Of a stretch of 64,000 nt of DNA, positions 51,966-61,627 are shown one piece after another. The stretch is taken from assembly GCA_020725885.1 (NCBI GenBank), contig DYEA01000007.1:62001-126000 (forward strand), given 5' to 3'. A program made the translations under genes and the position numbers. The notes under the pieces were generated by a model. The model did no database searches. It worked only from the letters and a program-made list of their open reading frames with translations, and had not been told where the DNA came from. Source of the DNA: Slackia sp. GTDB lineage: Bacteria > Actinomycetota > Coriobacteriia > Anaerosomatales > Anaerosomataceae. The stretch's first letter is position 1. Each line of letters opens with the position of its first letter.

Positions 51966-51995
51966 TCGCCACGACAGGGGAGAGGAGGTGGACTG

Positions 51996-52235
51996 GTGGA
52001 CAACGAGGAGATCTTCCAGAAGGTCAAGGACGTCATCGTGGACCAGCTGAACGTCGAGGAGGACGAGGTCACGCTCGAGGCGTCCTTCATCGACGACCTG
52101 GGGGCCGATTCGCTCGACATCGTCGAGCTCGTCATGGCCCTCGAAGAGCAATTCGGCATCTCCATCCCCGACGAGGAGGCGGAGAACATCAAGACCGTCG
52201 GCGACGCGGTCGAGTACATCGCTGCGAACGCCTGA
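51996..52235 (+). CDS. acpP: Acyl carrier protein
   Basis: 79 residues, very acidic, four-helix ACP. The phosphopantetheine site is Ser39 in [12 protein letters not shown]. The GTG start has GAGAGGAGGTGG upstream, among the strongest ribosome sites in the window, in keeping with the high abundance of ACP. Located between fabG and a second fabK. Confidence 0.97.
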   Translation: MDNEEIFQKVKDVIVDQLNVEEDEVTLEASFIDDLGADSLDIVELVMALEEQFGISIPDEEAENIKTVGDAVEYIAANA

Positions 52236-52297
52236 TGCGGACGCGCCCGCCCGGCCGCCTCGCGTGGCCGGGCGGTTCCACACCCTGAGGAGCCTTG

Positions 52298-53263
52298 TTG
52301 GATCTGCCCAATCTGACCATCGGAAACCGGACCGCGCGTCTCCCTATCGTGCAGGGAGGCATGGCCGTCCGCATCTCGCTCGCGCCGCTCGCCGCGGCCG
52401 TCGCGCGCGAGGGCGGCGTCGGCGTGATCGCCGGCTCCGGCCTCTCCCCGGAGGAGCTCGCCGCGGAAGTCCGTGCAGCCCGCGAGCAGACCGACGGCGT
52501 GCTCGCCGTCAACGTCATGGTCGCCGTGCGGCAGTTCAAGGAGCTCGTGCAGGCGGCCATCGCCGAAGACATCGACATCGTGATCGCCGGGGCGGGCTTC
52601 TCGCGCGACGTGTTCACGTGGTGCCACGAGGCGGGCGTGGAGATCGTCCCGATCGTCGGCAGCGCGCGCGTCGCGAAGCTCTCGGAGAAGTTCGGCGCGA
52701 GCGCCGTCATCGTCGAAGGGTACGAGGCCGGCGGACACCTCGGCACCGACCGGCCCATGCTCGACCTGCTGCCCGAGATCCTCGACGCGGTCGACCTCCC
52801 CGTGATCGGCGCGGGCGGCGTCGTCACCGGCGCCGACATCAAGCGAGTGCTCGACGCCGGCGCCGCAGGCGTGCAGATGGGAAGCCGGTTCGCCGCGACC
52901 GTCGAGTCGTCGGCCTCGGACGCGTTCAAGCAGATGTACCTCGACGCCACCGAAGACGACATCGTCATCGTCAAGAGCCCGGTCGGCCTGCCGGGCAGGG
53001 CGATCCGCAACCCCTTCGTGGAGCGCTTGGAGCGCGGCGACGTACCGCGCATCGAGCGTTGCATCGCGTGTCTGAAGGAGTGCCACCGCGACTACTGCAT
53101 CATCGACAAGCTCGTGAAGGCCCAGCAGGGCGACGTCGTCAACGGGCTGGTGTTCGCCGGCTCGTCGGCCGCGCGGATCCAGGACGTCCCGACGGTCAAG
53201 GAGCTCATGGAGCGGCTGGTCGAGGAGTTCCACGCGGCCTCCTCCGAGGACGCCTCAGGCTGA
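52298..53263 (+). CDS. FabK-like / nitronate monooxygenase-family flavoprotein, second copy, with Cys cluster
   Basis: 321 residues of the FabK/2-nitropropane dioxygenase family: LPIVQGGMAVRISLAPLAA, IVEGYEAGGHLGTDRP, VIGAGGVVTGADI and AGVQMGSRF (FMN phosphate). Near the C terminus an extra cluster CIACLKECHRDYC (C-x2-C-x3-C-x4-C) may bind metal or an iron-sulfur centre; similar clusters occur in clostridial YrpB-type relatives. It may be a second enoyl-ACP reductase or an electron-linked oxidoreductase. Of two adjacent TTG codons, 52298 has the better spacing from GAGGAG; 52295 is the alternative. Confidence 0.85.
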   Translation: MDLPNLTIGNRTARLPIVQGGMAVRISLAPLAAAVAREGGVGVIAGSGLSPEELAAEVRAAREQTDGVLAVNVMVAVRQFKELVQAAIAEDIDIVIAGAGFSRDVFTWCHEAGVEIVPIVGSARVAKLSEKFGASAVIVEGYEAGGHLGTDRPMLDLLPEILDAVDLPVIGAGGVVTGADIKRVLDAGAAGVQMGSRFAATVESSASDAFKQMYLDATEDDIVIVKSPVGLPGRAIRNPFVERLERGDVPRIERCIACLKECHRDYCIIDKLVKAQQGDVVNGLVFAGSSAARIQDVPTVKELMERLVEEFHAASSEDASG

Positions 53264-53276
53264 GGGAAGGAGTCCT

Positions 53277-54506
53277 ATGTCCCGCAGGGTAGCCATCACA
53301 GGCGTCGGCGCTGTCTGCGCGCTCGGCGTCGGCGCAGACGCGATCTTCGACCGCCTCGTCGCCGGAGAGTCGGGCGTCCGCACGATCACGGCGTTCGACG
53401 TCTCTGAATACCCGACGCGGTTCGCGGCCGTGCTCGACGGCTGGGACCCGTCCCCGTGGATCGACGCGAAAGAGGCGCGACGGCTGTCCCGGTTCCAGCA
53501 GTTCGCCATCGCCGCCGCGGACGAGGCGCTGGCGCAGTCCGGCCTCGTCATCGACGAGCGCAACGCCGAGCGCGTCGGCGTCATCGTCGGCTCCGGCATC
53601 GGCGGCCTTCAGGCGCTCGAAGACCAGCACAGCGTGCTGCGCGAGCGCGGGCCGTCGCGCGTCAGCCCCTTCCTGGTCCCGATGATGATCGTCGACCTCG
53701 CCGCCGGACACATCTCCATCCGGTACGGCGCCAAGGGGATCAACTACGCTCCGGTGTCGGCCTGCGCGACCGGGAACCACGCCATCGGCGAAGCTGCGGA
53801 AGCCATCCGGCGAGGGGCTGCCGACGCGGTCATCTGCGGTGGTTTCGACTGCGGCGTGACGCCGTTGGGGCTCGCCGGCTTCTGCGCCGCCCGTGCGCTC
53901 TCGACCCGCAACGACGACCCGGCCGGCGCATCGCGCCCGTTCGACGCCGGCAGAGACGGCTTCGTCATGGGCGAAGGCGGGGCCATCCTCGTGCTGGAAG
54001 AGTGGGAGAGCGCGGTCGCGCGCGGTGCCGACATCCTCGCCGAGCTTGCCGGATACGGCGCGACCGCAGACGCGTACCACATGACCGCTCCTGCGCCGGA
54101 CGGGTCCGGCGCGCGACGCGCCATGTCCGACGCCCTCGCGCAGGCGCGGCTCGCGTCCGCTGACGTCTCGTACATCAACGCGCACGGCACCTCGACGCCG
54201 CTCGGCGACATCGCCGAGACACAGGCCATCAAGGCCGTGTTCGGCGACGACGTCCCGCCCGTCTCTTCGACGAAGTCGATGACCGGCCACTTGCTCGGCG
54301 GCGCGGGCGCCCTCGAGGCGGTCGTGTGCGTGCAAGCCATACGCCGTGGCGTCGTCCCGCCCACGATCAACTACGAGGAGCCCGACCCCGAGTGCGACCT
54401 CGACTACGTGCCGAACGTCGCCCGCGAGGCGCGCGTCGAAGCAGCGCTCTCGAACTCGTTCGGGTTCGGCGGGCACAACGCGTGCCTGCTCTTCAAGCGC
54501 CCGTGA
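53277..54506 (+). CDS. fabF: 3-oxoacyl-ACP synthase II (FabF)
   Basis: 409 residues of the elongating ketosynthase. Catalytic C163 lies in VSACATGNHAIGEA, the first His in YINAHGTSTPLGD and the second in KSMTGHLLGGAGA; GFGGHNACLLF ends the protein. It extends acyl-ACP by two carbons. GGAAGGAG precedes the ATG, and the stop overlaps the rnc GTG by 4 bases. Confidence 0.96.
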   Translation: MSRRVAITGVGAVCALGVGADAIFDRLVAGESGVRTITAFDVSEYPTRFAAVLDGWDPSPWIDAKEARRLSRFQQFAIAAADEALAQSGLVIDERNAERVGVIVGSGIGGLQALEDQHSVLRERGPSRVSPFLVPMMIVDLAAGHISIRYGAKGINYAPVSACATGNHAIGEAAEAIRRGAADAVICGGFDCGVTPLGLAGFCAARALSTRNDDPAGASRPFDAGRDGFVMGEGGAILVLEEWESAVARGADILAELAGYGATADAYHMTAPAPDGSGARRAMSDALAQARLASADVSYINAHGTSTPLGDIAETQAIKAVFGDDVPPVSSTKSMTGHLLGGAGALEAVVCVQAIRRGVVPPTINYEEPDPECDLDYVPNVAREARVEAALSNSFGFGGHNACLLFKRP

Positions 54507-55204
54507 GCGAACGGTCCGACATCCTGACCCGCGTCGAGCAAGCCATCGGCCACCGCTTCGCGGACCGCTCGCTGCTCGAGACGGCGCTCACGCATCCCTC
54601 GTGGGCAGCAGAGCACGAGGGTGCGCGCGACTACGAGCGCCTGGAGTTCCTCGGGGACGCCGTGCTCGGCATGGTCGTGGCAGAACGGCTTTTCGCGTCG
54701 TTCCCTGACACAGCCGAAGGCGAGCTCACCAAGCGCAAGATCGCAGCAGTGTCAGGACAGCGCTTGGCGCGTGCTGTCAGGGAGCGTTCGATCGCGGAAG
54801 CCATCCTCGTCGGCCACGGCGAGCGCGACACCGGCCGCGACAAGGACTCCATCCTCGAGAACGTCGCCGAGTCGATCATCGGGGCGGCCTACCTCGACGG
54901 CGGCCTGGAGGCCGCCCGCGCCGTCGTCGAGCGCCTGCTCGGAGACCTCGCTCTTCTCGACGAGGCCCCGCCCGCGGACCCGAAGTCCGCGCTGCAAGAG
55001 CTCACGCAAGCGCGCGGCCTCGGCCTCCCCGCGTACCGGCTCGTCGAGACCTCGGGTCCGCCGCACGCGCGCCGCTTCGTGGTGGAGGTTTCAGTGGCCG
55101 GCGATCCGGTCTCCCGAGGATCCGGATGCTCCAAGAGAGCGGCCGAGAAGGACGCCGCGCAGCGCGCGCTCGACGCGCTCGCTTCACGCCCAGACGCCCG
55201 CTGA
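54503..55204 (+). CDS. rnc: Ribonuclease III
   Basis: 233 residues. The signature ERLEFLGDAVLGMVV starts at E45; the second catalytic segment is ENVAESIIGAAYLDGG. A C-terminal double-stranded RNA-binding domain (PKSALQELTQARGLGLPAY ... CSKRAAEKDAAQRAL) completes it. It processes rRNA and cleaves double-stranded RNA. GTG start inside the fabF stop; the ribosome site is weak, suggesting coupling. Confidence 0.96.
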   Translation: MSERSDILTRVEQAIGHRFADRSLLETALTHPSWAAEHEGARDYERLEFLGDAVLGMVVAERLFASFPDTAEGELTKRKIAAVSGQRLARAVRERSIAEAILVGHGERDTGRDKDSILENVAESIIGAAYLDGGLEAARAVVERLLGDLALLDEAPPADPKSALQELTQARGLGLPAYRLVETSGPPHARRFVVEVSVAGDPVSRGSGCSKRAAEKDAAQRALDALASRPDAR

Positions 55205-55280
55205 CGGCAGCGTCCCTGTGATAGCATTACCACGCGCTTCTCGGCATCGCGGAGGCGCTCGGACGGACCGGAAGGCGTCT

Positions 55281-58200
55281 GTGTACCTCAAGTCGATCAC
55301 GCTCAAGGGCTTCAAGTCGTTCGCAGACCGCACGCGCCTGGTGCTCGAGCCAGGTGTAGCGGTCATCGTCGGCCCGAACGGCTCGGGCAAGTCGAACATC
55401 TCCGACGCCGTGCTGTGGGCGCTCGGCGAGCAGTCAGCCAAGTCGCTTCGCGGCAACGCGATGGAAGACGTCATCTTCGCCGGGTCGTCCGCACGCCAGC
55501 CGGTCGGAGTGGCGGAAGTCGACCTCGTGCTCGACAACAGCGACGGAGCCCTTCCGCTGGAATTCAGCGAGATCACGATCACGCGCCGCATGTTCCGCAA
55601 CGGGGAGAGCGAGTACCTGCTGAACCAGTCCCCGGTGCGGCTCATGGACATCCAGGAGCTGCTCCACGACACCGGGCTTGGCAAGGACACGCCCTCGATC
55701 ATCAGCCAGGGCCGCCTGGACGAGGTCCTCAACTCCAAGCCTGAAGACCGCCGCGCCCTCGTGGAGGAAGCGGCGGGCGTCCTCAAGCACAAGCGCCGCA
55801 AGGAGCGGGCGCTTCGGCGGCTCGTGTCCATGGACGTGCACGTCGACCGCATACGCGACGTCCTCGCCGAGATCGACCGCCAGCTCAGGCCTCTTGAGCG
55901 GCAGGCGTCCAAAGCGGCCGAGCACCGCGAGCTCGTCGAACAGCTCCGCTCGGTGGAGATCGCGCTGGCCGTAAGCGAGCTCAAGGACCTGCAGCAGCAG
56001 TGGGACGAGGCCGAGAAGGCCGCCCGGGAGCACGACGCCGAGGTCGAACTTGCCCGGTACCGGCTGGCGGAGAAGGAACGGGAGCTCCAGAAGTTCCAGT
56101 CGCTCCTGGAGGAGAAGGGCCTGTTCGTCGGAGACCTGTCCGAGCAGCGACGCAGGCTTCAGTCCGTCCTCGAGCGTCTCAACTCGGGCCTGCTCCTCCT
56201 CGAGGAGAAGGGCAAGAACCTCGTCGAGCGCCTCTCCGAGCTCAGGCAGAAGATCCACGTGAGCGAGTCCCGCCTCCAGTCGCGCTCTTCGGAGCTGGAG
56301 CAGCTGGCTGAGGAGCGGGCAGTCACAGACGCGAAGCTCGCAGCCCTGTACTCGCAGCTCAACGACCTCCGCAAGCAGACCGAGGCCGCCAAGAAGCAGC
56401 GTTTGGCGGCAGAGGACGCGCTTTCCGCGGCGCTCGGCGAGCAGCGGCGCACCCGCAAGGAAGTCGACGACGCGCGGGCAGAGCTCGCGAAGCTGCAGCA
56501 GGCGCTCTCCGCGTTCACCCTGGAGCGCGACATGCTCCTCGAGCGCGCCGGCGCCCTTCGCGAGCAGCGCACCGCGCTCGCGCAGACGCTCGCTGCGCGC
56601 AGGGACCGCGCCGACGCGCTCGCGGCACGGCTCGAGCGGACGCGCAAGGAGGCCTTGCTCGCCGAATCCGACGTCGACAAGCGCGTCCGGCTGGTAGAGG
56701 CCAAGCGGGCCGCCCTCGACGAGCGGCGCGCCCGGCTGTCCGAGGCCCGCGCCGAGCTCCGAGCCCTCGAGGAGATCGACCGTGCGTTCGCCGCAGCCTC
56801 GCCGGCCCTCGCGTGGCTGCTGCAGCGGCAGAGCACCATGCCGGAAGTGCTCGGACCTCTCGCCGACCTCATCTTTGTCGACGAAGGGCTGGAGCGGCTG
56901 GTCGAGCACGCGCTCGGCAGCGACATGTTCGCGGTCGCCCTGAGCACCCGCGAGGTCCTCGGCACGCTCGTCGCGCGTCTAGCGGAAGATGGGGTGGGAG
57001 AGTACTCGCTGGTCCCCGTCGACGCCGAGCCGGCGCCGTGCCCGGACGGTCCGGGCGAGCCGCTCGTCGACCACGTGCGCGTCGCGGACGACCGCGCCCG
57101 CGGGGCTCTCGCCGCGCTCATCGGCGACATCCGCGTCGTGGACACCGCCGAGCAGGCGCTCGCCGCGGCACGCAGCGGCTCCGCGTGCCGCTTCGCGACG
57201 CGCGACGGCCTCATCGTGTGGCCTTCGGGCAAGACCTCGTCAGGCCCGCAGTCTGGCCAGGACGCCCAAGTCCTCACCCGCAAACGCCGCATCGCAGAGC
57301 TGGCCGACGAGGTCGCGGCTGCCGAAGCGGCCGTCGGCGAGGCGGAGGCGGAGCTCGTGACTGCCCAGGAAGCGCTGTCTGCCGCGCAGCAAGACCTCCT
57401 CGAGCTCACCCAGGCGATCTCGACCCTTTCCGCAGACTCGGCGGCGGCCCGCGAGGAGATCGGCCGCCTCGAGCAGAGCATCGCCGACATCGACGCCGAG
57501 GGCGCCCGGATCGACCTGCGCCTGCGCCAGATCGAGGAGCGGACTGCCAAGGACAGGCCCCAGGAGACGCAGCTCGAGGCGGTCATCGAGCGCGGGCTTG
57601 CCCGGATCGAGGAGCTCGAGGAGCTCGCTGCTGTGCGCAGAGACGAACGTGACGCGCGGTTCAGGGACGAGTCCGAGCTCGCCACGCGGCTGTCGGAATG
57701 CCAGGTCGAGATCGCGGCCGTCAGCGAACGGCAGGTCCACCTCAAGCGCCGGCACGCAGCGGCGACGGCCGAGCTTGACGAGCTCACCACGCTGCTCGAG
57801 CAGTCGCGCCAGACCGAAGCCGCACTGGAGGTCCTGCGCGAGCGCGTCCAGCCGCTGCACGAGCTGTACACGATGCTCCTCGAGCGCGCTGAGCACTGGG
57901 CCGCCCGCTTGCGCGACCGCGCGCGCTTCGAGCAGGCAGACTCGGAGTCGTTGCGTACGACGATCCACGACGCGCAGCAGGCCGTCCGGGACGCCCAGGC
58001 GGCCCTCGACGAGCTTTCGGAGCGCACCGCCGAGGTCCGCGTCCAGAAGGCGCAGCTCGAGATGCAGGTGAAGGCGGCCGCGTCCCGCATCGTCGAGGAG
58101 CTCGGAGTGCCCCTCGAGGTCGCTCTCAAGACGGAGCCCGTGGAGGACAGGGCGGCCGCCGCCCAGACCGCGGCGCGCCTCAGGAAGCGCATGGCCGACC

Positions 58201-58829
58201 TCGGCCCGGTCAATCCCGTCGCGGTGGAGGAGTACGAGTCCCTCAAGCGGCGCAGGGAGTCCCTCGCGCGCCAGCTGGACGACCTGCTCGCGTCGCGAAA
58301 GGCCCTCCAGAAGGTAGTCTCCGCGATCGACCGCAAGATGCGCGACCGCTTCTTGGACACCTTCGAGCTCGTCGACAAGCACTTCCAGGACGTGTTCGCG
58401 GTGCTGTTCCCTGGCGGCTCCGCTTCGCTGTCGCTGACCGATCCCGACGACCCCGAGAACACCGGCGTCGAGGTCGTCGCGCAGCCTAATGGGAAGCGCC
58501 TACAGAAGATGTCGCTTCTGTCTGGCGGCGAGAAGTCCTTGACGGCGCTCGCGCTGCTGTTCGCGTTGTACCGGACGCGCCCGTGCCCGTTCTACATCCT
58601 CGACGAGGTGGAGGCAGCCCTGGACGACGCCAACCTTCGGCGCTTCATCGCGTTCGTCGACAGCATGCGCTCGCACACCCAGTTCATCATCGTCACCCAT
58701 CAGCGCCGGACCATGGAGATGGCCGACGTCCTGTACGGCGTGTCGATGCAGGCGGACGGCGTGAGCAAGGTCGTGAGCCAGCGGCTCGAGCAGGCGTCAC
58801 GAACGCCCCGGACGGAGGCGCTCGCGTGA
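55281..58829 (+). CDS. smc: Chromosome segregation ATPase SMC
   Basis: 1182 residues. An N-terminal head half with Walker A GPNGSGKS at 31-38; a coiled coil, a hinge around 515-650 (MPEVLGPLADLIFVDEG), then the return coil. The C-terminal head half has the LSGGEK signature near 1080 and Walker B FYILDEVEAALD near 1105. It organises and separates sister chromosomes with ScpAB. The GTG at 55281 gives the conserved MYLKSITLKGFKSF; GGAAGG lies 6 bases upstream. An ungapped upstream extension of the frame overlaps rnc and is not coding. Confidence 0.96.
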   Translation: MYLKSITLKGFKSFADRTRLVLEPGVAVIVGPNGSGKSNISDAVLWALGEQSAKSLRGNAMEDVIFAGSSARQPVGVAEVDLVLDNSDGALPLEFSEITITRRMFRNGESEYLLNQSPVRLMDIQELLHDTGLGKDTPSIISQGRLDEVLNSKPEDRRALVEEAAGVLKHKRRKERALRRLVSMDVHVDRIRDVLAEIDRQLRPLERQASKAAEHRELVEQLRSVEIALAVSELKDLQQQWDEAEKAAREHDAEVELARYRLAEKERELQKFQSLLEEKGLFVGDLSEQRRRLQSVLERLNSGLLLLEEKGKNLVERLSELRQKIHVSESRLQSRSSELEQLAEERAVTDAKLAALYSQLNDLRKQTEAAKKQRLAAEDALSAALGEQRRTRKEVDDARAELAKLQQALSAFTLERDMLLERAGALREQRTALAQTLAARRDRADALAARLERTRKEALLAESDVDKRVRLVEAKRAALDERRARLSEARAELRALEEIDRAFAAASPALAWLLQRQSTMPEVLGPLADLIFVDEGLERLVEHALGSDMFAVALSTREVLGTLVARLAEDGVGEYSLVPVDAEPAPCPDGPGEPLVDHVRVADDRARGALAALIGDIRVVDTAEQALAAARSGSACRFATRDGLIVWPSGKTSSGPQSGQDAQVLTRKRRIAELADEVAAAEAAVGEAEAELVTAQEALSAAQQDLLELTQAISTLSADSAAAREEIGRLEQSIADIDAEGARIDLRLRQIEERTAKDRPQETQLEAVIERGLARIEELEELAAVRRDERDARFRDESELATRLSECQVEIAAVSERQVHLKRRHAAATAELDELTTLLEQSRQTEAALEVLRERVQPLHELYTMLLERAEHWAARLRDRARFEQADSESLRTTIHDAQQAVRDAQAALDELSERTAEVRVQKAQLEMQVKAAASRIVEELGVPLEVALKTEPVEDRAAAAQTAARLRKRMADLGPVNPVAVEEYESLKRRRESLARQLDDLLASRKALQKVVSAIDRKMRDRFLDTFELVDKHFQDVFAVLFPGGSASLSLTDPDDPENTGVEVVAQPNGKRLQKMSLLSGGEKSLTALALLFALYRTRPCPFYILDEVEAALDDANLRRFIAFVDSMRSHTQFIIVTHQRRTMEMADVLYGVSMQADGVSKVVSQRLEQASRTPRTEALA

Positions 58830-59743
58830 GCGCCGCGTGGTTCGACAAGCTCAGCGACGGGCTTTCGCGGACGCGCGTCACGATCCAGTCGCGTATCGCG
58901 GCCGCGGTCGGCGCATCTCGAGCAGTCGATGACGCCTTCTTCGACGGCATCGAAGAAGCCCTCGTGCTTGCCGACGTCGGCGCGACGGCGGCCGCCGAGA
59001 TCGTCGGGAACCTGCGCCAAGCGGTCCGGCGCGAGCGGGTGCGCGAGCCGGAGGCCGCCTTGGACCTGCTCGTCGATCTGGTCGCGCAGGAGTTCCCGCA
59101 GCCAGTGGACGACCCGCTCGACGACCTTCCCGCGGTCGTGCTTCTCGTGGGCGTGAACGGGAGCGGCAAGACCACGACGGCCGGCAAGCTGGCCGCTGAA
59201 GCCAGGGCCGCCGGCAGGACGGTCGTCATCGGCTCCGCAGACACGTACCGCGCCGCCGCGATCGAGCAGCTCAGGGTGTGGGCCGGCCGCGCCGGCGCAC
59301 ACGTCGTGGAGCGTGAGCGCGGCGCGGATCCTGCGGCAGTCGCCTTCGACGCCGTCGCCCACGGCATGGAAGCAGGAGCCGACCTCGTGCTCGTCGACAC
59401 GGCCGGCCGGCTCCACACCTCCAAAGACCTGATGGAAGAGCTCAAGAAGGTCGACCGGGTCGTCCGGAAACGCAGCGCCGCGCCGGTGAAGTCGCTTCTC
59501 GTCATCGACGCCACTGCTGGACAGAACGCGCTCCAGCAGGCCCGCGAGTTCCACGCAGCCCTCGGCCTGGACGGCGTGGTGCTCACGAAGCTCGACGGGA
59601 CCGCGAAAGGCGGCATCGTCGTCGCCGTCGCAAGAGAGCTCGGTCTGCCCGTCGTGCGCATCGGCGTCGGCGAAGGCGTCGACGACATGCACTCGTTCGA
59701 CGCCCGCGAGTTCGCCCGCGCGCTCGTCGGCGCGCCCTCGTGA
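58826..59743 (+). CDS. ftsY: Signal recognition particle receptor FtsY
   Basis: 305 residues. The short form lacking the long acidic A domain; a helical N domain is followed by the G domain with GVNGSGKTTT (109-118), VDTAGRLHT and LTKLDGTAKGG. It docks SRP-ribosome complexes at the membrane. GTG start overlapping the smc stop by 4 bases with GGAGG upstream. The smc-ftsY-ffh order is conserved in Gram-positive bacteria. Confidence 0.96.
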   Translation: MSAAWFDKLSDGLSRTRVTIQSRIAAAVGASRAVDDAFFDGIEEALVLADVGATAAAEIVGNLRQAVRRERVREPEAALDLLVDLVAQEFPQPVDDPLDDLPAVVLLVGVNGSGKTTTAGKLAAEARAAGRTVVIGSADTYRAAAIEQLRVWAGRAGAHVVERERGADPAAVAFDAVAHGMEAGADLVLVDTAGRLHTSKDLMEELKKVDRVVRKRSAAPVKSLLVIDATAGQNALQQAREFHAALGLDGVVLTKLDGTAKGGIVVAVARELGLPVVRIGVGEGVDDMHSFDAREFARALVGAPS

Positions 59744-59761
59744 CACCCGGAGGAACGCCAC

Positions 59762-61111
59762 GTGTTCCAGAATCTGACCGATAGGCTCACCGCCATCTTC
59801 AGCCGCCTCACCAACCGCGGCGCGCTCACCGAGGCCGACGTCGACGCCGCGTTGCGCGAGGTGCGTCTCGCTCTGCTCGAAGCGGACGTGAACTTCAAAG
59901 TCGTGAAGGAGTTCTTGGCCCGCGTTCGGGAGCGCGCGGTGGGGAAGGACGTGCTGTCAAGCCTGACTCCGGGCCAGATGGTGGTCAAGATCGTGCTGGA
60001 GGAGCTCACAGCGCTCCTGGGAGGCGCTCGCGCCGATATCCCCCTGTCCGGCAGGGTGCCGAACGTGATCGTGCTCGTCGGACTCCAAGGCTCGGGCAAG
60101 ACGACCGCCGCGGCCAAGCTCGCGTCGCACTACAAGTCCAAGGGCCGCCACCCGCTGCTCGTGGCCGCCGACGTCTACCGCCCGGCAGCGGGCGACCAGC
60201 TGGAGACCCTCGGGGCGGAGATCGGCGTTCCCGTTCACCGTCACGACGGGGCCGACCCCGTCGACATCGCGAGGGAGTCGCTGCGCGTCGCGAAAGACCG
60301 GCTCCGCGACCTCGTGATCGTCGACACTGCAGGCCGCCTCCACGTCGACGACGCGATGATGGACGAGGCGGCCCGCATCATCCAAGCGGTGGCGCCTGAC
60401 GCCGTCCTGATGGTCGTCGACGCCATGACCGGCCAGGACGCTGTGAACGCGGCCAGCGCGTTCGCTGAGCGCGTCCCGTTCGACGGCGTGATCGTCACCA
60501 AGCTGGACGGCGACGCGCGCGGCGGCGCAGCGTTGTCGGTTCGCGCCGTCACCGGGAGGCCCATCGTGTTCGCGAGCGTCGGCGAGCGCCTCGACGCGCT
60601 TGAGCCGTTCCGGCCGGACGCCATGGCCAGGCGCATCCTCGGCATGGGCGACGTGGTCGGGCTCATCGACAAGGCGCAGGCAGCCTTCGACGAGGAGACC
60701 GCTCGCAAAGCCGAGGAGCGTCTGAGGGCGGGAACCTTCACGCTCGACGACTTCCTCGAGCAATTGCGTTCCGTCAAGAAGATGGGGCCGCTCAAAGACG
60801 TGCTGCGCATGCTCCCTGGGGCCGCAAAGCTGCCGAAGGATTTCGAGGTCGACGAGGGCGCCCTCAAGCGGACCGAGGCGATCATCACCTCGATGACGAA
60901 GGCCGAACGAGCGAAGCCATCCATCATCAACGGCTCACGCCGCCAGCGCATCGCGGCCGGAGCAGGCGTCAGCGTGTTCGAGGTCAACCAGGTGCTCAAG
61001 CAGTACGCCGAGGCCCAGCGCCTGATGAAGCGGCTGGCCGCGCTGCAACCCCAGGGCAAGAAGGGCCGCCGGGGCGTCCGCTTGCCAGGGCCGTGGGGTT
61101 TTCCCGGCTGA
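59762..61111 (+). CDS. ffh: Signal recognition particle protein Ffh
   Basis: 449 residues: N domain, G domain with GLQGSGKTT (107-115), VDTAGRLHVDD and VTKLDGDARGG, then a Met-containing M domain from about 300 (MGPLKDVLRMLPG, SRRQRIAAGAGV) that binds 4.5S RNA and signal sequences. It targets membrane proteins cotranslationally with FtsY. GTG start with GGAGG upstream, 18 bases after ftsY. Confidence 0.96.
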   Translation: MFQNLTDRLTAIFSRLTNRGALTEADVDAALREVRLALLEADVNFKVVKEFLARVRERAVGKDVLSSLTPGQMVVKIVLEELTALLGGARADIPLSGRVPNVIVLVGLQGSGKTTAAAKLASHYKSKGRHPLLVAADVYRPAAGDQLETLGAEIGVPVHRHDGADPVDIARESLRVAKDRLRDLVIVDTAGRLHVDDAMMDEAARIIQAVAPDAVLMVVDAMTGQDAVNAASAFAERVPFDGVIVTKLDGDARGGAALSVRAVTGRPIVFASVGERLDALEPFRPDAMARRILGMGDVVGLIDKAQAAFDEETARKAEERLRAGTFTLDDFLEQLRSVKKMGPLKDVLRMLPGAAKLPKDFEVDEGALKRTEAIITSMTKAERAKPSIINGSRRQRIAAGAGVSVFEVNQVLKQYAEAQRLMKRLAALQPQGKKGRRGVRLPGPWGFPG

Positions 61112-61142
61112 GATCGCGAGCCAGGGTCGTGCGTTCGCGTCT

Positions 61143-61171
61143 TTGACCGCCCTGGAGGCGTGTCGTATCAT
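61143..61171 (+). promoter_or_regulatory. Strong sigma-70 promoter of the rpsP operon
   Basis: TTGACC (61143-61148), 17 bases, TATCAT (61166-61171): the best full -35/-10 pair in the window. It gives a leader of about 50 bases before rpsP. Confidence 0.75.
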
Positions 61172-61228
61172 TGGTCGCTGCTCTTGTCCACAGAAGGCGG
61201 CTGTGCCGCTTGACACGGAGGTGAACTG

Positions 61229-61624
61229 TTGGCTGTCAAGATCCGTCTCGCTCGTGCAGGCGCGAAGAAGGCTCCGTTCTACCGCGTCGTCGCTGCCGAT
61301 TCTCGCGCGCCGCGCGATGGCCGCTTCATCGAGATCCTCGGACGCTACAACCCGCGCACCAAGCCGTCTACCGTCGAGCTTGACCTCGAGAAGGTCGACG
61401 CATGGCTTGCGAAGGGGGCCCTGCCGACCGAGACCGCTGCGAAGCTGATCGCGATCGCGCGCGGCGAGAAGCAGTACCAGCCGAAGGAGCAGCAGCCTTC
61501 GGCCAAGGCTGCGGCGAAGGCAGAGAAGGCGGCAGAGGAGACGCCTGCCGAGGAGGCGGCGCCTGAGGCCTCCGAGGAGGCCGCGGCGGAGGAAGCCGAA
61601 GCTCCCGCTGCGGAGGCCGAGTAG
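61229..61624 (+). CDS. rpsP: 30S ribosomal protein S16 with acidic C-terminal tail
   Basis: 131 residues. The first 80 are canonical S16 ([20 protein letters not shown], then [13 protein letters not shown]). The last 45 or so are an Ala/Glu-rich tail ([20 protein letters not shown] and onward), unusual in that it is acidic on a normally basic protein; long tails are known in some actinobacteria. TTG start with ACGGAGGTG 6 bases upstream. First gene of the classic rpsP-khpA-rimM-trmD operon. Confidence 0.95.
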   Translation: MAVKIRLARAGAKKAPFYRVVAADSRAPRDGRFIEILGRYNPRTKPSTVELDLEKVDAWLAKGALPTETAAKLIAIARGEKQYQPKEQQPSAKAAAKAEKAAEETPAEEAAPEASEEAAAEEAEAPAAEAE

Positions 61625-61627
61625 CGC

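Noticed and set aside
54621-55280. Upstream extension of the smc frame by 220 codons
   Set aside because: It overlaps rnc out of frame. The conserved SMC N terminus begins at the GTG at 55281 with a good ribosome site.
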